From Bolinopsis microptera (lineage: Eukaryota > Ctenophora > Tentaculata > Lobata > Bolinopsidae): a DNA stretch of 64,000 bases. The DNA is taken from NCBI RefSeq assembly GCF_026151205.1, contig NC_087084.1:13419453-13483452 (forward strand), read 5' to 3'. Position numbers and translations under genes: made by a program. The notes beneath the pieces were generated by a model. It was not told where the DNA came from. It did not search any database and worked only from the letters and a program-made list of their open reading frames with translations. Positions 34,034-45,600 of this stretch are shown here, one piece after another. Position 1 is the stretch's first letter, and each line of letters starts with the position of its first letter.

Positions 34034-36567
34034 AGAATACTTTCTTGAATATTTTCGATAGTTTTTAATATTGGTAATGTTAATGAATTGTAATTGATTG
34101 ATATGTAATATTTAGGCCCGTGGCCAGTTTTCACACACGCTCTTGTCTTTTATTCTCATCTGTATTAAATAGATGTCCAGAGTTTAGTCAGTGCCAACGT
34201 TGCTTAAATTGCCATTAATCATTATTTATGCCTTTCAGTTTTGCTGAATACGATGGGAAAAATCTTTGTTCAGTGCCTTGTTTTAGGATTATTCAGTATC
34301 TGAAATTTATCGTTCCTTGTAATCTATTCTGGATTAGAAGCTAAATTTTGTAATGAAATGTATGTCAAAGAAGAATGTACTTATCGTCATTCTTCCTTCT
34401 TATATAAAGCATTTTAAACTAATTAAATCAACGAAATGATCCCAGGGGGGACTCTTAACCCACTGCTTCGGCGGGTAGTTGATACACCTCTCACAAACAA
34501 GAGCCACTTTGGTCTACTTCATAGATTTATCACATCATTGCTTTGGGGCGACTGCAGCTAACGAACATCACTGCTAACGAACATCACTGCTGACGTGTAT
34601 TTTTCTTCCAATGTAAGCACACGCTCAAGAATCCCATAGCTTAATGCATAGTGGTTTAAAGCTTTTGATAACAACTAGAACTATTGTAACCTGGTTACTA
34701 ATTTGGCATGACTACACCAATAACATGACAATTTTGTATAGCCTTTTATTTTGATATTGATCAACCAGACACCCCACTGGATGTGAAGGCAGACGATTTT
34801 TGGACACTATAAAGTATAAGTATAACTGCAAAATGTTGCTTCAAAGTTGTGTTATATCCACATGTCTCGTTTATCTGCATTTTTGCTGTTTTTCAATTCC
34901 ATTTTTGGAGTGAGACAAATGGAGCTGCGCTTGTATTGACGTCATGTATAATTTCATGTTACGTGATAACTCGGCACTTTGTTTTAATATATAATTGTGT
35001 TAAGCATCAACAAGCAGGCGTTCAATAATTTAGCGCAAAAATGTGGGTGCATCTCAAACCCACTTTACATCAAATTATACTTAATAGAGCCCCTCTACAA
35101 CGTTTTAGATGCGGAGGTTACACAGGGATATCAATTAAAATAATTGCTTGATAAGTATGAAAATTCTTTTCTTGGGAATGATTTGTGTGGGGTGCATCTC
35201 AGCACCCACACTAACCTGCATAGAATTTCAAAGCAGATCTAGTCCCAAAGTCTCATCCATGAGCTTCAGAACAGCTTTGTTATCACCTGATGACAATGCA
35301 CAGAGAAAGTGGCTTGTTGTTAATTAATAAATAGAAATGTTTGACATAGTAATAATTGCTATCATCTATGCCTTGCAAATTTTGACTCTCAGTCAGATCA
35401 GATGGTTTCTTGTCCCACTTTACTGATATCTTAAAAACGTTCTCCGTCATATAATATAGTTCTGAAATGTGAATAGCCATTTGGAGCAAGAATAATGTGA
35501 CTTTAAATAAAAAATACTGTAAAAATTGTAATATTATTTACATCTTTACTTATTTCAATCGGATTTCAGCTCTGCTCAGATGGGATTCCAGCTCTTTCGA
35601 TGTTACATAATAGCTTAATAAGGTTATTGCTACTGTTAATCAAGTAACAGTTGAATGGGAAATTGATGTTCCTGTGAGTCAAATTAGGTTTGTAATGAGA
35701 TTTATGTGAAATTTTACGTCAATAACTATAGTATTGTAATAAGTCTACGATTTTTTCAGTGCAATTCTTTCAGGTAGTTCGTTTGTTCATGGTAAAGTGG
35801 CCATAAAAAGGCATGTATAAAATAAGGTGTGATGATTATTTCGATTATTGATTATTCGATTATATAAATAACAAGAGAACTCATAAAAATATTGGACTCA
35901 GCTTGCAAATCTCATTTCAAACGAAGTTAGGTTCCAATCCTCTCTTTCTATGAAATGCCTCTCTCTTCAAACCCTCAGTGCCATCATCTCACGCCCCTGG
36001 TCTCAGTTACTCTGACCTATCAATTTCTGAAAGTTCCTAATCTCTGACCTTTTCCTTCTATGGATATAATCTCATAATCAGTTGTTTTTTGTTCAAATTT
36101 GGAACTTTCCAGACAATTTTGAGAAAATTCTTTCGAAATTGACTTAATAATTGTTCCTGATAAATGGGAGGATTAGGATTAACACAGAGTGATATCTATC
36201 TTCTGCTTTCGGTCCTATGGAAACATATTGTTCCTAGTTGAAGTTATTGTCGATCAAAGGTTGTGTGTAATTGTACTGTGCGAGCATTTTTCAATAACAT
36301 GTTGTTGTGATGATTTATGTTTTCAAATCGTTAACCATGTAGTTCGTATGAAAATAACTAAGATCAAGTTCCAAATTAGGAACTTAGGTTGACGTGCTAC
36401 TGACAATGATTCATAACATGTTTAGCAGATGCTTTATCAAGATATAATTCAGTTATTTTGAAGATTTACATCCATCATCTTGTCTGATCGTTCAATTGGG
36501 AAGACTTACCTTGAAGTTCCGAATTACATGATGAGCATTTCTTTGCTTCATTAACCAACTTCTTAGG
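34034..36567. other. Intergenic, upstream of the glycosyltransferase
   Basis: No supportable gene. A tandem CTAACGAACATCACTG pair lies near 34557-34590. The segment just before 36568 (CCAACTTCTTAGG) could be a splice acceptor for a 5' untranslated exon somewhere in this interval. Confidence 0.35.
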
Positions 36568-38244
36568 ATGTTACTTCTGGTCATCCTTCTTATCCTTCCC
36601 ATCTCCCACACTTCCAACATCTTCGCTGGATCCCTCCTTGGTGGAAGTCATCTTACTGCTCTTTACGACCTTGCCCTTATCTTAGCAGATTCTGGACACA
36701 ACATAACCTTCGTAAACATTGTATCAAGAGGACTGGACAAGTGTGTCCCATATCCTAATATTCATGTTGCCAATATTGTGGTGTGGGACAGTCAAGATGA
36801 AGATATGATGTGGAAGGATTGTATAGCAGATGTTATGAAAGGTGACAGTGGCTATGCATTGGAAGCGTTTGGACCAAGCTGCATTGAGGTTTGGAGAGAG
36901 GTTTGGAAGAGATCTGCTGGAGTTTTCTCAGGGGAGGAAGTTTTGGATATGTTTAGCAGAAATCAGTTTGATGTTATTCTAGGGGAGAAGGTTGAAAATA
37001 CTGGTTTGGCATTGCTTGGTACCGTTACAAATGTCCCTGTTGTAAATTACGAGCCTAGTTTCATGATAGAGCTGGCACTGCTTCATAACAACCTGCCAAT
37101 GTTGGTTTTCAGTCAACCCTCTTTACTATTGAATCACGGATTCCATCGATCTCCTTCATTTACAGAGAAGCTATCAGTGTTAAAAGATGCTTTTATATTC
37201 TTGCCTTTTATCCAGTCAGGGGCTGAAGCTATGCAGCCCTTCTTGGAAAAGTTTGGATTCTCCAGTTTACGAGATGTTAAAAGTTCAGTAAAATTGTATC
37301 TTACTAACGACCATCCTGCGTTCACTTTCCCGTTTCTTCGCCCCCCAAATGATATCCCTATCGGGTGTGCAAACCTTTTGGAAAGTAAACATGCTCCTAT
37401 AGAATTCTCCCCTCAAATTGTTCAGTTTTTAGAGGAGTCAGTCGGAAAGGATGTTATTTACGTCTCTTTTGGATCGTATGCAAAGATGAGTGATGTTCCC
37501 TGGTTTTCTGAACTCATAAACATCCTTATTGAACTCGATCTAAGAGTAATAGTTAAAGTAGATAAATATTGTGATAAAATATTCCCTGAATCTGTTTTAC
37601 CGCTTGATTGGGCACCCCAAAAAGATCTCCTAAGATCAGGAAAAGTAAAAGTTTTCGTCAGCCACTGCGGTAACAACGGTAGGTTGGAGACTATTTTCTA
37701 CAATGTGCCTGCGTTGTGTATTCCCCAGTTTGCTGACCAATTCATCAACGCAGAGCTAGTCAAGCTCAAAGGATTTGGAGAGAGCTTGATGAAGGAGGAT
37801 ATCCCGTATCGAGCTAGAGAAGTAGTTACCTCAATGATCACTGATCATGGAACATATCATGGGAATATGAAGAAAGCTTCTGATATAGTTGAGAATGAGC
37901 CGGGTAATGTGAGGGAGAACCTCGTGTTTTACGTGGAGCAAGTGGCTGAGTTTGGCAATGTGGACTATTTGGTGAATGCAGTTACAGAACAACAGAATAT
38001 GGCAGAAATATACTATTTGGATATAATCATACCTGTCTGTGTGATTGGTACTGCCTTGGTAGGGTTATTATGTTATGCCTTGGTTAAACTGTATAATATG
38101 ATGTTATATTCCAATGGAATGTCAATATTGAGTTTAAAGTTTTGCCTTGTTACACCTTTGCTCCTTCTCGTATTTAACACTCAGAGTGTACGTAATGTCA
38201 TAAAAATGTTCAGCTTCGGACTTCAGCTACTTTTTGAAAAGTAA
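36568..38244 (+). CDS. UDP-glycosyltransferase (UGT family), single exon
   Basis: This 558-residue protein should transfer a sugar from a UDP-sugar to small lipophilic acceptors in the ER lumen. Residues 1-16 are a signal peptide (LLLVILLILPISHT). GGSHL with His28 sits where UGTs place the catalytic base. The nucleotide-sugar signature is WAPQKDLLRSGKVKVFVSHC from residue 348, followed by GNNGRLETIFYNVPALCIPQ and FADQ. A single transmembrane segment lies at about 484-504 (IIIPVCVIGTALVGLL). Length is close to the family norm of ~520-530, but the tail after the membrane anchor is about 50 residues, longer and more hydrophobic than the usual short cytosolic tail, and has no dilysine end. An AG acceptor-like site ends one base before the ATG, so a 5' non-coding exon is possible. 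The acceptor and sugar donor cannot be predicted. Confidence 0.93.
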   Translation: MLLLVILLILPISHTSNIFAGSLLGGSHLTALYDLALILADSGHNITFVNIVSRGLDKCVPYPNIHVANIVVWDSQDEDMMWKDCIADVMKGDSGYALEAFGPSCIEVWREVWKRSAGVFSGEEVLDMFSRNQFDVILGEKVENTGLALLGTVTNVPVVNYEPSFMIELALLHNNLPMLVFSQPSLLLNHGFHRSPSFTEKLSVLKDAFIFLPFIQSGAEAMQPFLEKFGFSSLRDVKSSVKLYLTNDHPAFTFPFLRPPNDIPIGCANLLESKHAPIEFSPQIVQFLEESVGKDVIYVSFGSYAKMSDVPWFSELINILIELDLRVIVKVDKYCDKIFPESVLPLDWAPQKDLLRSGKVKVFVSHCGNNGRLETIFYNVPALCIPQFADQFINAELVKLKGFGESLMKEDIPYRAREVVTSMITDHGTYHGNMKKASDIVENEPGNVRENLVFYVEQVAEFGNVDYLVNAVTEQQNMAEIYYLDIIIPVCVIGTALVGLLCYALVKLYNMMLYSNGMSILSLKFCLVTPLLLLVFNTQSVRNVIKMFSFGLQLLFEK

Positions 38245-39764
38245 AATTGACGGTCACGTGTTTTTTAAATGTTGATTGGGACCGATAAAATGATAAAATG
38301 AGAATAATCATAATGTAAGTTTTTTATTTGGATTTTAACCGCTTTATTTCTACAACACTCAGGGCATTCGATTTTGTAGCATATATTTTACGTTTTCTAT
38401 TTCAAGAGTTATTAAGCCCAGCTGTTATCTCTATTCAGGACACGCACACTTCCGCCTCGCATTTAACACACTACTTCTACTCCTTAATCAAACCATATTT
38501 GGCTCCCACGTTTCGCACTTCTCATTGGTCAGTACCATTCCCGCCATTTCGCGTCACACTAGATACATACCTACACACTTCACATCATCTACCTTGTTCA
38601 CCGTTGTAGCATTCCACGCTTTTGTAATCATGTGTAGTATATTTAGTCTTGTAGTAGTTCTAGGAGTGTACGTTATTGCTATAAAAGTTTGTCGTCGTAT
38701 GAACTAATTTTTTTTATGACTTTTTGTATCGCATTTTTGGATAAAGGTTATTGAATATAATATACAATTATGTTGTTTTGTTGATATGTTGTGTACGTCT
38801 GTGGAGTAGTAGCAAGAAGGTATCGTATACATTTTAATTTGTTCTCTTGATTATTTATTAATGATTCAAATTCTGTATTTTATGTAGTGTCGGGCCGACC
38901 CTACATAAAATACAGAATTTGAATCATCGGCACCAATGTAATTAATATGGTTTTACCACCGTGTTTTGGTTCAGCCGAAATAAATTTTACTATGATGTTT
39001 ACATAATGTTTCTCACTCCAGCTGCAGTCTGGTAGTGTTGAGTCTCAGGAATATTTTCTAGCTCTCACTTTCCATGTTTTTGCCTCACAGGAGATATTGT
39101 GGTCTTTTCTAAATATAACTGTAATACATTGATGTAAAGTTTATTTGAATTTTGAAATATTAAAAAAAGAATTGAAAATAATTATACACTAATTTTGATT
39201 CAGATTTATGTTTTTTACGTTTTCAATTTTTGATAGAAATATTTTTATATCATGAATACGATGTCACATTGACATGTTGAATAATTCCTTTCCTGATAAG
39301 AGCCTTTTCCTTGTCGCATCAAACGGGATCAATAGAAATTTACCAAAGAAAACATTTCAACTATGCAACTCATGAATAATATTCCAATCCGGATTTTATC
39401 TATTCAGGACATTAGCTGTTTGATATTTCGATAACGATTAATTCAAATTGCGATATCAGTATTTTACATTTTACAATTCTCACTCATTTCCGGCTCTCAC
39501 AGCTCACTATATAATCTGACATGTCACTCTCTCGCACATTCTCTTACTTCTCATTATTTTCAGACTTTTAATTTTACCCGGCCTCAGCTCTAATTTGAAA
39601 GCTGTGGGATCATTTAGATCATAAAAGGTCCTTGATCAATCGTTCCTGTTAGTTCGTGGAAAATCTTCATGACATTTCTTTTAAATTTATATAACTACCG
39701 TATGATGTTAATGAATTATTAAACGTTTTTTAATCTACCTTTCTGTCCAGATAGGGACGTAATC
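38245..39764. other. Intergenic between UGT and BBS7
   Basis: Contains the 27-bp hairpin at 38861-38927. The two short ORFs at 38328-38707 resemble nothing known. Just before the BBS7 start is a pyrimidine-rich tract ending TTTCTGTCCAG (39741-39751 region), which looks like a 3' splice site for a 5' UTR intron. Confidence 0.4.
38861..38927. repeat. Perfect hairpin, 27-bp arms, 13-base loop
   Basis: Arms 38861-38887 and 38901-38927 are exact complements (ATGATTCAAATTCTGTATTT start; TGAATCAT end). The loop is TGTCGGGCCGACC, itself partly self-complementary. Confidence 0.95.
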
Positions 39765-41903
39765 ATGGAGTTCCAGCTATCCCGTATTGATCTCATGACC
39801 GTCGGATCTACTTCCATGAAGTCCATGAAAGTCCTTCCAAATCCCCCAAATGCAAAAAAGATGGTTCAGCGTGTTGCGGTTGCCGACCACAGCGGAGTTT
39901 TAACCTGCTTTCAGATGAAGCGCAGTGAAACTGTCGTAGACTTCAAAACTCTGCCTGGTCCTAAAGTAGAAAGGTTGGAGCTGGGAGGAGCAAAGGGATC
40001 GTTACAAGAAAAGATATTCGTATCCTCCGGATCAGAAGTGCGGGGCTTCACAAAGCGCGGAAAGCAATTCCTGATGTTTGAAACCAACCTGAGTGACAGT
40101 ATTAAGTCTATGTTCGTTTCAGGACCTGATCTACATATAACGGGCCAGTATATCTACAACATGTACACTAATTGCCAGGATACTCACTTCTACTTATCCT
40201 GTGATAAGATTAACGACATGATAGGTATTCCTGGTACTGGCAAGGATATTTTCCCAGTTTTAGGATGTCAGGACAGGGTACTGAGAGTGTTATCAGGAAG
40301 TGAGCTGCTCTACGAAGCAGAAGTTCCAGGTTCGCCCGAAACTCTAGCTTTATTTGATATTATGAGTGGCTTCGGACACAATAATCTCATATATGGCACA
40401 AAAGATGGGATCATAGGTCTCTGTACTGTCAATAAAGACAATCCCTGCCACAGATGGGAAATAGCAAACTCAAATAATCTAGGAGGGATCACTGCAATCG
40501 ACACATATGATGTAAACAACGATGGGGTGTCTGAATTGGTGATTGCAAGAGATGATGGTACTGTCGAAGTCTACTCTATCTCGGAAGGCCAACCCAAATT
40601 GATAACCTCAAAGAATGTTTCAGAATCCATCACATCAATCGGAGCAGGACTGATCACATCTGCTGGACATGCAGATGTAGTGGTAGCAACATACCCTGGG
40701 CACGTGATCAGTTTGACATCCCAGGTAAAGTCTCACGTGGCACAGAACATTATATCACCCTCTGCCAAGACGAAGCTAGATGATCTGAAGAAAGATATTG
40801 AGGATCTCAAGCGACAAGTTCTGGCCGAGCGTGAAAAGTATCAAAAGTCTGCCGGTTCGGATTCTGCTATCAGTGCGGTTGTAAAGTTCCATGTTAATGA
40901 TAAGTTCACTTTAAACCCGGTCGATGCTAATTATCTGCTATCAATAGAAATTCAGATGCCAATCGAGAACGTTCTGCTGCAATGTGACGTGCCCATAGAT
41001 CTGCTAGACGTGGAAAGGAATTCAGCTGTAGTCAGCCACAGTGCATGTGATCCAGAGGATAAGAACTACCTCCTCGCAACATACAGATGCCAAGCTAACA
41101 CTACCAGACTGGATGTAAAAGTGCGGTCTATAGAGGGACAATACGGTACACTACAAGTGTACATCACCCCCAGGATCCAACCAAAGACTTGTCAACTTAA
41201 GCAATACCAGATCAAACCTCTTTCTCTTCATCGCCGTACCCACATTATCGACAGTGACCGTCCCATGAACACCTTGAAGCTGAGCGGTAAGTTCAGTCTT
41301 GGTGAGGTGCATTCCTGGATTGGATATTGTATCCCTGAGGTACCTGACAAGTGTCCTTCTGGGGAGTCTATAACGATGTTCTTTCAGAGTACATTCCTGG
41401 ACACTCAGTTAGAATGTAATTACAGACAAGGGGCTGTTGAGTTCAGATCTGATAACATCAGCACTATTTCCATTCTCAAGGACGTCATCACCAAGTTAGC
41501 TACCCAGAGGAAAATTGCTGTGAACATTACATACGAGCTGAATGAAGAGTCAATCCCCCATTCACTTAGACTAATACATCCTAAGTTAGACGAGCAGCTT
41601 CTCCTTGCTAAGAAAGTTCAACTGATTGATGCTTTGAAGGAACTTTCCATGCACGAACCAAACTTGGACTTTCTCTCCCCGGAGTACAAGGACATTATAC
41701 TGAACGCAGATAAGCTTCAAGCAGCCTTCAAACTCCAGCCCTGTCATCTGGAGAGGTTGTATGGCATGATTACAGATCTTTACATTGACAAGTTCAAGTT
41801 TAAGGGACTAAATGTGAAGAGTAAAGTTCCGATGTTGCTGGAAGTTCTGGATAACTACGAGCTTGAAACGCTTGTTGATTTCTTTGAGATATCTGCTGTA
41901 TGA
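39765..41903 (+). CDS. BBS7: BBS7, BBSome subunit, intronless
   Basis: 712 residues, against about 715 in vertebrate BBS7, and collinear with it throughout. BBS7 is part of the BBSome, the coat that moves membrane proteins in and out of cilia. The N-terminal beta-propeller (about 1-325) includes KTLPGPKVERLELGG-, EVRGFTKRGKQFL- and GRDDG-like (ARDDGTVEVYS) blocks. A coiled coil at ~332-366 (LDDLKKDIEDLKRQVLAERE) follows. The gamma-adaptin-ear and platform region contains NDKFTLN, CDVPIDLLDVERNSAVVS, TYRCQANTTRLDVKVRSIEG and QYGTLQVYITPRIQPKTC. The C-terminal helical part has HPKLDEQLLLAKKVQLIDAL and HLERLYGMITDLYIDKFKFK. The whole coding region is one exon, unlike the many-exon vertebrate gene and the neighbouring SDR gene. 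No frame damage, so probably functional. AATAAA lies at 41967. Confidence 0.98.
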   Translation: MEFQLSRIDLMTVGSTSMKSMKVLPNPPNAKKMVQRVAVADHSGVLTCFQMKRSETVVDFKTLPGPKVERLELGGAKGSLQEKIFVSSGSEVRGFTKRGKQFLMFETNLSDSIKSMFVSGPDLHITGQYIYNMYTNCQDTHFYLSCDKINDMIGIPGTGKDIFPVLGCQDRVLRVLSGSELLYEAEVPGSPETLALFDIMSGFGHNNLIYGTKDGIIGLCTVNKDNPCHRWEIANSNNLGGITAIDTYDVNNDGVSELVIARDDGTVEVYSISEGQPKLITSKNVSESITSIGAGLITSAGHADVVVATYPGHVISLTSQVKSHVAQNIISPSAKTKLDDLKKDIEDLKRQVLAEREKYQKSAGSDSAISAVVKFHVNDKFTLNPVDANYLLSIEIQMPIENVLLQCDVPIDLLDVERNSAVVSHSACDPEDKNYLLATYRCQANTTRLDVKVRSIEGQYGTLQVYITPRIQPKTCQLKQYQIKPLSLHRRTHIIDSDRPMNTLKLSGKFSLGEVHSWIGYCIPEVPDKCPSGESITMFFQSTFLDTQLECNYRQGAVEFRSDNISTISILKDVITKLATQRKIAVNITYELNEESIPHSLRLIHPKLDEQLLLAKKVQLIDALKELSMHEPNLDFLSPEYKDIILNADKLQAAFKLQPCHLERLYGMITDLYIDKFKFKGLNVKSKVPMLLEVLDNYELETLVDFFEISAV

Positions 41904-42622
41904 GGATTGAGGGTTCAGTGTAAATTGTTGTCATTTAGTTATTTACTTTTGGTATCTATCGATACTAATAAAGTTATCGAGATCGATCGGCAATAGAATT
42001 TACATCTTTGAAGTTCATTCACGATAAATATGTACATGTTTACTGATGCAGATGGGCCACTGGGACTGATTAAATCTTGAAAATTTGAAAGGAATCATGG
42101 CAATACAGTTTTTAGCTATTTAAGATATTGTAAATTATGTTAAATGTACAAAAAATTGTACATAAAATTCAGAGTCAGACGTTTCAGATGAATAAAATTA
42201 ACGGTTTTAATAAGGTTATTATTTCTTTATTTGATACTGCCGGGCAGTTGTAACTAACATGAACAGGTACATCACTTTTAAGGGATATGACGGGTCGTCA
42301 GATTCATATACATATTTTTCATTAATTGTGTTCAATGTTAGGATATAATCATAAAATATTTAATTTATTTGTAAATAATAGTTCAGCTTATATCTTATTA
42401 TCGTTTCCTTCGCTTCATAAAAATCAAACTTTTTGTAATTTAATACTGTGGCAAATTAATTGCCATCCCAATTGATAAACATGTAAATCGTACAGTTAAA
42501 TCACAAAATCATCATAACAGAGTAACAGATATTTTCACTAACCTTATTAAATTAAAAATTAAAAAGATTCTAATTACTTAACTTAATTAATTGACTCTAA
42601 ATTCCACAATTTCCCTCAAGGT
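41904..42622 (+). other. BBS7 3' UTR and intergenic
   Basis: Two AATAAA hexamers follow the BBS7 stop, at 41967-41972 (64 bases downstream) and 42191-42196. Either could direct 3' end formation. The rest is AT-rich and holds nothing else that I can see. Confidence 0.6.
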
Positions 42623-45600
42623 ATGTGTGTGAAAAGTTTTATAGCGGCATGTGTCACCTTTATAAAGGATGTGTTCACGCTTTACAAGGTCGGTATCTAC
42701 GAGTGGTTCTGGGCGTTTGCTTATCTGTTTGTCAACAGAAACAGTAAAGTTATCTGTAATGAGAACATTCTCATAACTGGAACAGGTTAGTTTTATTCAA
42801 GTTATTTTATATCTGCATTTTATAGATTCCTTTATCTAATGATTGTTGTGAACTAAATGGTATAGTTAAGTGTATATTTGCGATATGTTGTTGTTTACTA
42901 AAACACTTTTATCATTGTTGTTAGGTTGTGTTTGATAATATTATATCATATTTTTACCAATCCTGCACAGCTAATAATATTATATTATATTTCTACCAAT
43001 CCTGCACAGCTAATTTGATCAAAATGAAACACGACGATAATTTATAAAGAATTATGGAAACACGACGATAATTATAACAAATGGAATAAGATAGATGATA
43101 ATTATAACAAATGGAATAAGATAGATGATAATTATAACAAATGGAATAAGATAGATGATAATTATAACAAATGGAATAAGATAGATGATAATTATAACAA
43201 ATGGAATAAGATAGATGATAATTATAACAAATGGAATAAGATAGATGATAATTATAACAAATGGAATAAGATAGATGATAATTATAACAAATGGAATAAG
43301 ATAGATGATAATTATAACAAATGGAATAAGATAGATGATAATTATAACAAATGGAATAAGATAGATGATAATTATAACAAATGGAATAAGATAGATGATA
43401 ATTATAACAAATGGAATAAGATAGATGATAATTATAACAAATGGAATAAGATAGATGATAATTATAACAAATGGAATAAGATAGATGATAATTATAACAA
43501 ATGGAATAAGATAGATGATAATTATAACAAATGGAATAAGATAGATGATATAAGTGATCAAACTTTTTGGCTATTATCTGGCTATCAGAGGAATTACCAC
43601 AAGATTTTCTTTAACATAAAACGTGGCGGTAAAAAATAAATTAACTTAGAATGTTAACCTATATTGTGACTTAAAATCATATGCCAATTAACTGTTTTAA
43701 TCTTGTACAATAAAACTGTTATAATGGAATTTCTGTTAACTCACATATTACTTAAATCAATGCAAAACCAGGTTTCAAGAAAATAATGCCTAGATGAATC
43801 GTTTCTTACTTCGTTCTCAATAGTCTAATGTTTAGATTTAGTTCTTGTATGTATCCCCCTCACTTCTAAAGTTCTAAACAAATTCCTCCTGACCATAAGG
43901 ACCAGAACCAAACACCTGAACCTCACGAAGGTTGATGTGTACCTCATTTGGTTGTCTAATAATGATCGTTCTGGCGTACACCTCAGTTTCGGCCACGACG
44001 CTGTACAAATCACGTGACCCTGACGTAACACCTATAGTAACCCGGTCTGCGGAGACTATGAGACCCGAGCCTCGCTCCTGGCAGCAAGACAGTCTGTTCC
44101 AGATCTTAACGGTGTGTATTTTGAAGAAACCGCCCAGATCGATAGAGACTATCTGGTTTACTCCAACTGAGTTGTGTTGTATTGGGTTGAGGGTTTCGTC
44201 TGTTGTCGTGGTGTAAACCCCGTCCACTAAGAAGTCGGCTGTTCTGTAACTGGCAGTGGTGTTTTGCCAGCTCAGCTTGTGCTGAGATATTAGCCTGAAG
44301 TCGGCTGTTCTGTAACTGTCAGTGGTGTTTTGCCAGCACAGCTTGTGTTGAGATATTAGCCTGACTTCCGATCGTACCACATCATATCCCTTTTTCAGCA
44401 TCACCTGGTTTTCCTTGACTTCATCCAGTTTGTATAGAGCTGTGGTCAGGTCTGATTTAAGTTGTTCCACCACTTTGTCTTGCTGTACTACCTCGGCCTT
44501 ATATTCTCTGACTTCGTCAATTAATTCCCTGATCATCCAAAAAAGTGATCTTTCAGAACCTCCCAATATATCTTGTACCTGATTATGATATTTATTATAT
44601 AATATATTATATTGTATTTAAAGGAGCTATACTAGGCTACGCTATCTTTAATTACAGAAATTCGATAAACTTTTTACATTTTAGTTAATTCCTGTTATAA
44701 ATTCTAGGTGAAATTTAAATTTTTCACTCTAAAACCATAAAAAATAGGTAAATTATTCCTGACCTCTTCCCTCAAATTGAGCATCTCCTCCTTGAAGTTG
44801 AGTCTCATCTCGGTTATCGCATGGTCACTTGAGGGTGGGAGGCGTCTCTCCTGATCGTGAGTTACTGCAGAGCAGTGACACAAGAACAACGTCAACAACA
44901 ACTGTTTTGTGAACATAATTTCTGTAGAAGCGAGAAACCTAAAATATAATGGTGAATGGTTTCGAAAGAAAACAAAGCTCCAAAACGTACTAAGGACTGA
45001 TTATAGGAATTTGAATAAAGAAGAGACGGTAAATGGTAAATGTTATCAGTTCATTAAAATTGCTCTGCATTTTTGGAGGCAAATCAGCTGATAAGAATTT
45101 CTCTATGGGAACCAGGAAAATTTATTAAATATGATATGATAGTGATTATCGTCCTACCCCGGCCTACCCTCTGCTTATCTATGAACCAGCACCTCATCTC
45201 CAATTATGTGGTGGAATTTGGTCTAGGTTTTGAGTCTCTTCGAGAGAACAACCAAGATAACAAACAAGATAACATAAGGCAGTTCTTACCCCCAAAAGCT
45301 TGAATTTGAAACTGATTATTAACTTAGCTCTTTGTACAGGTAGTGGTATTGGTAAAGATTTAGCTATCAAGTTGGCTGCAATGGGGAACACGATAATCTG
45401 TATTGATATCAACGATGAGGCGAATAAACAGACAGGTAGACTTTTGAACTTTTGCACTTTTGCACTTTTGCACTTTTGCCCATACACCAATATTACCATA
45501 TCCTGGATTTCAACTGCTGCTATTTCTATAGAGTATGCATATATTAATTAATAATTATTGATCTGCTTGATAATGTCTCGATATATATAATTATAACTCC

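Noticed and set aside
38861..38927. Calling the perfect hairpin a microRNA gene
   Set aside because: Arms are perfectly paired with no bulges. Without small-RNA evidence a mutational origin is equally likely.
43052..43561. 169-codon minus-strand frame of IYLIPFVIII repeats that looks like a membrane protein
   Set aside because: Produced by a 30-bp intronic minisatellite.
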